A stretch of 34,980 bases of DNA from Synechococcus sp. CCY 9618 (GTDB taxonomy: Bacteria > Cyanobacteriota > Cyanobacteriia > PCC-6307 > Cyanobiaceae). Under the pieces are notes generated by a model. That model was not told the DNA's origin. It ran no database searches and worked only from the letters and a program-made list of their open reading frames with translations. Positions 33,083-34,980 of this stretch are shown one piece after another (position 1 is the first letter of the stretch; each line of letters opens with the position of its first letter). The stretch lies in the NCBI RefSeq assembly GCF_019038415.1, contig NZ_JAFKRG010000003.1:1-34980 (forward strand), in the 5' to 3' direction. A program made the translations under genes and the position numbers.

Positions 33083-34588
33083 GTGACGATCGACTGGGCC
33101 GCGATGGAGCGCCAGTGCCGCCGGCTGCTGCCGGCCCGCGCGGTGGTGGCGGCCCCCCAGGAACTGCTCACCTACGACTGCGACGGCCTCACCCTGCACC
33201 GGGCCCAGCCATCGCTGGTGGTGCTGCCGGAAACCACCGACCAGGTGGCCGCCCTGCTGCGGCTCTGCCACTCCGAAGGGGTGCCCTTCGTCGCCCGGGG
33301 CAGCGGCACCGGCCTCTCCGGCGGCGCCCTGGCCGAAAACGGCGCCCTGGTGATCGCCACCACCCGGATGCGCTCGATCCTCGATCTCGATCTGGCCAAC
33401 CGGCGCATCACCGTGCAGCCGGGGGTGATCAACTCCTGGGTCACCCGTGCCGTGGCCGGCGACGGCTTCTACTACGCCCCCGATCCCTCCAGCCAGGTGG
33501 TGTGCAGCATCGGCGGCAACGTGGCCGAGAACTCCGGCGGGGTGCACTGCCTCAAGTACGGGGTCACCAGCAACCATGTGCTGGCGATGGAGGTGGTGCT
33601 GCCTGACGGCACCGTCACCACCCTGGGCAGCGGCCTGGCCGAAACCCCCGAGCTGGACCTGCGCGGGGTGTTCATCGGCAGCGAGGGCACCCTGGGCATC
33701 GCCACCGCCATCACCCTGCGGCTTCTTCGGGCGCCCCAGAGTGTGGCGGTGCTGCTGGCCGATTTCAGCGCCATGGAGGCGGCCGGCGAGGCGGTGCGTC
33801 TGGTCACCGCCGCCGGGGTGCTGCCGGCGGGGATGGAGATCATGGACAACTTCACGATCAACGCCGTCGACGACCTGTTCGGCAGCGACGAATACCCCCG
33901 CGACGCTGCGGCGGTGCTGCTGATCGAGCTGGACGGCCAGGAACGGGAGGTGGCCGCGGCGGTGGAGATCACCGGTGAGCTCTGCCGCCGCGCCGGCGCC
34001 CGTACCCTCCGCCAGGCCTCCAGCGAGGCCGACCGGGCCCTGCTGTGGAAGGGCCGCAAGGCCGCCTTCGCCGCCGTGGGCCGCATCACCCCCACCTATT
34101 ACGTGCAGGACGGCGTGGTGCCCCGCAGCGCCCTGCCCGGCGTGCTGGCGGCCATCGAGGAGCTGAGCCGCCGCTACGAGCTGCCGGTCGCCAACGTCTT
34201 CCACGCCGGCGACGGCAATCTCCATCCCCTGATCCTGTACCGGGCCGACCAGCCGGGCGTCACCGAGCGGGTGCAGGCTCTGGGGGCCGAGATCCTGCGC
34301 CTCTGCATCGACGCCGGCGGCAGCATCACCGGCGAGCACGGGGTGGGCAGTGACAAGCGCTGCTACCTCGACTGGATGTTCGCCCCCGACGACCTGGCCA
34401 CCATGGGCCTGGTGCGGCAGGCCTTCGACCCGGCGGGGCTGGCCAACCCCGGCAAGATCTTCCCCACCCCGCGCAGCTGCGGTGAATCGGCCCGGCGCCG
34501 GGCGGCTCCTGTGACCCTGCGGCTGGCCGAGGAGGTGCCCACGGGGACAGGCGAGGAGCCCAGCCTGGAGCCCCTCGACGTCTTCTGA
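33083..34588 (+). CDS. glcD: Glycolate dehydrogenase GlcD (FAD-linked oxidase)
   Basis: This 501-residue FAD-binding PCMH-type flavoprotein has [20 protein letters not shown] (the FAD pyrophosphate region) and [20 protein letters not shown], which are strongly diagnostic. The C-terminal cap has [14 protein letters not shown] and [13 protein letters not shown] with the catalytic His residues. In cyanobacteria this enzyme oxidises glycolate from photorespiration to glyoxylate. I chose GTG 33083 because the domain begins right after it; GTG 33020 or ATG 33104 are alternatives. It is divergent from hemL. Residues about 468-501 are a poorly conserved tail. Confidence 0.93.
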   Translation: MTIDWAAMERQCRRLLPARAVVAAPQELLTYDCDGLTLHRAQPSLVVLPETTDQVAALLRLCHSEGVPFVARGSGTGLSGGALAENGALVIATTRMRSILDLDLANRRITVQPGVINSWVTRAVAGDGFYYAPDPSSQVVCSIGGNVAENSGGVHCLKYGVTSNHVLAMEVVLPDGTVTTLGSGLAETPELDLRGVFIGSEGTLGIATAITLRLLRAPQSVAVLLADFSAMEAAGEAVRLVTAAGVLPAGMEIMDNFTINAVDDLFGSDEYPRDAAAVLLIELDGQEREVAAAVEITGELCRRAGARTLRQASSEADRALLWKGRKAAFAAVGRITPTYYVQDGVVPRSALPGVLAAIEELSRRYELPVANVFHAGDGNLHPLILYRADQPGVTERVQALGAEILRLCIDAGGSITGEHGVGSDKRCYLDWMFAPDDLATMGLVRQAFDPAGLANPGKIFPTPRSCGESARRRAAPVTLRLAEEVPTGTGEEPSLEPLDVF

Positions 34589-34657
34589 GCCTGTGACGAG
34601 CGGGGTTCCGGCTCATTGCCGGTTCTACACTTGCCGCCCTCCTCTGCCTGGCCCTTC

Positions 34658-34945
34658 ATGACGTTCCGCCTGATGGCCTGTCTGGGTGGCGCCGTGGTTC
34701 TGGCGAGCGCAGCCCCGGTCCGGGCCCAGTCCCCGGTGGTGAACCTGGTGGCCGCCAAGGTCATCGAGCGCTATCAGAACTCCACCTGCGAAGAGCTGTG
34801 GGCCGCCCGCGGCCAGAGGCGCGGGTCCCAGGAGCAACGCGTGCTCGATCTGCTGAACGGGGATTCCGGGATGCGCCAGGCCTTCTTCAATCAGATCTCC
34901 GCTCCGGTGATGAACAAGATGTTCGTCTGCGGGATGATCCCCTGA
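34658..34945 (+). CDS. Small secreted protein, CGMIP-ending family
   Basis: This 95-residue protein has a signal peptide (MTFRLMACLGGAVVLASAAP, cut likely after VRA or VRAQ) and a mature part of about 70 residues: VVNLVAAKVIERYQNSTCEELW, a middle helix-rich segment and the C-terminal FVCGMIP. The two Cys (STCEEL and FVCGMIP) may form a disulphide. It resembles small periplasmic proteins of unknown function known mainly from Proteobacteria. I chose the ATG at 34658 because it gives the signal peptide; a TTG at 34616 is less likely. Confidence 0.75.
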   Translation: MTFRLMACLGGAVVLASAAPVRAQSPVVNLVAAKVIERYQNSTCEELWAARGQRRGSQEQRVLDLLNGDSGMRQAFFNQISAPVMNKMFVCGMIP

Positions 34946-34980
34946 AGCACCCGGTGGGCATCGAGGCGCAGACGGCTAGA
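34946..34980. other. Right edge, no feature
   Basis: These 35 bases follow the last stop codon. I see no gene start or terminator in them. Confidence 0.3.

Noticed and set aside
32960-34339. Long N-terminal extension of HemL (902-aa frame)
   Set aside because: It is antisense to glcD and lacks any domain; GSAM proteins are about 430 residues.
1-34980. CRISPR array, rRNA, tRNA, prophage or insertion sequence
   Set aside because: I saw no regularly spaced repeats, no tRNA cloverleaf-like sequence, no transposase and no phage structural gene.

Overview
The window is GC-rich, tightly packed bacterial DNA with many 1-8 nt overlaps between genes. It looks like a cyanobacterium of the high-GC Cyanobium/freshwater Synechococcus type. 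The support is indirect: a hemL/glcD pair, tandem type II NADH dehydrogenases, an A2-type alternative terminal oxidase without CuA, a Nat/Liv-type amino-acid ABC transporter, and two HIP1-like GCGATCGC octamers (2732-2739 and 7163-7170). I see no rRNA, tRNA, CRISPR array or insertion sequence. No stretch longer than 300 bases lacks a gene; the longest gap is 25524-25768.

Layout. (1) 1-4018: the 3' part of a probable 5-oxoprolinase (HyuB domain) overlapping gamma-glutamyltransferase, which looks like a gamma-glutamyl/glutathione salvage pair, then a convergent HdeD-like membrane protein. (2) 4159-14416: a compact forward run of eight genes: two DUF2231 membrane proteins, oxidase subunits II-I-III, a GMC flavoprotein, a GH63-type glycosidase and a second GMC flavoprotein. 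Subunit II has lost the CuA ligand loop and subunit I has the YS-HPxVY signature of A2-type oxidases, so the enzyme is probably an ARTO-like quinol oxidase. (3) 14428-17751: reverse-strand DoxX and a secreted protein, then VOC, SMP-30/lactonase and cupin genes. (4) 17833-23684: an SDR dehydrogenase coupled to a K+ channel gene, two type II NADH dehydrogenases around a small zinc-ribbon protein, and a lipoprotein hydrolase.

Regions 2-4 can be read together as a sugar-oxidation and respiration neighbourhood. Glycosidase, GMC and SDR dehydrogenases and a lactonase would feed electrons directly or through NADH and NDH-2 to quinone, and the CuA-less oxidase would burn the quinol. That link is inference from gene order.

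(5) 23823-26183: an accessory island with VapBC, an ArdC-like antirestriction/zincin protein, and YoeB with a strikingly short YefM antitoxin. (6) 26223-32959: a reverse-strand chain hemL-livK-livH-livM-livG-livF-voltage-gated K+ channel in which neighbours overlap or nearly touch. (7) 33083 to the end: glcD (glycolate dehydrogenase), divergent from hemL, and a small secreted protein.
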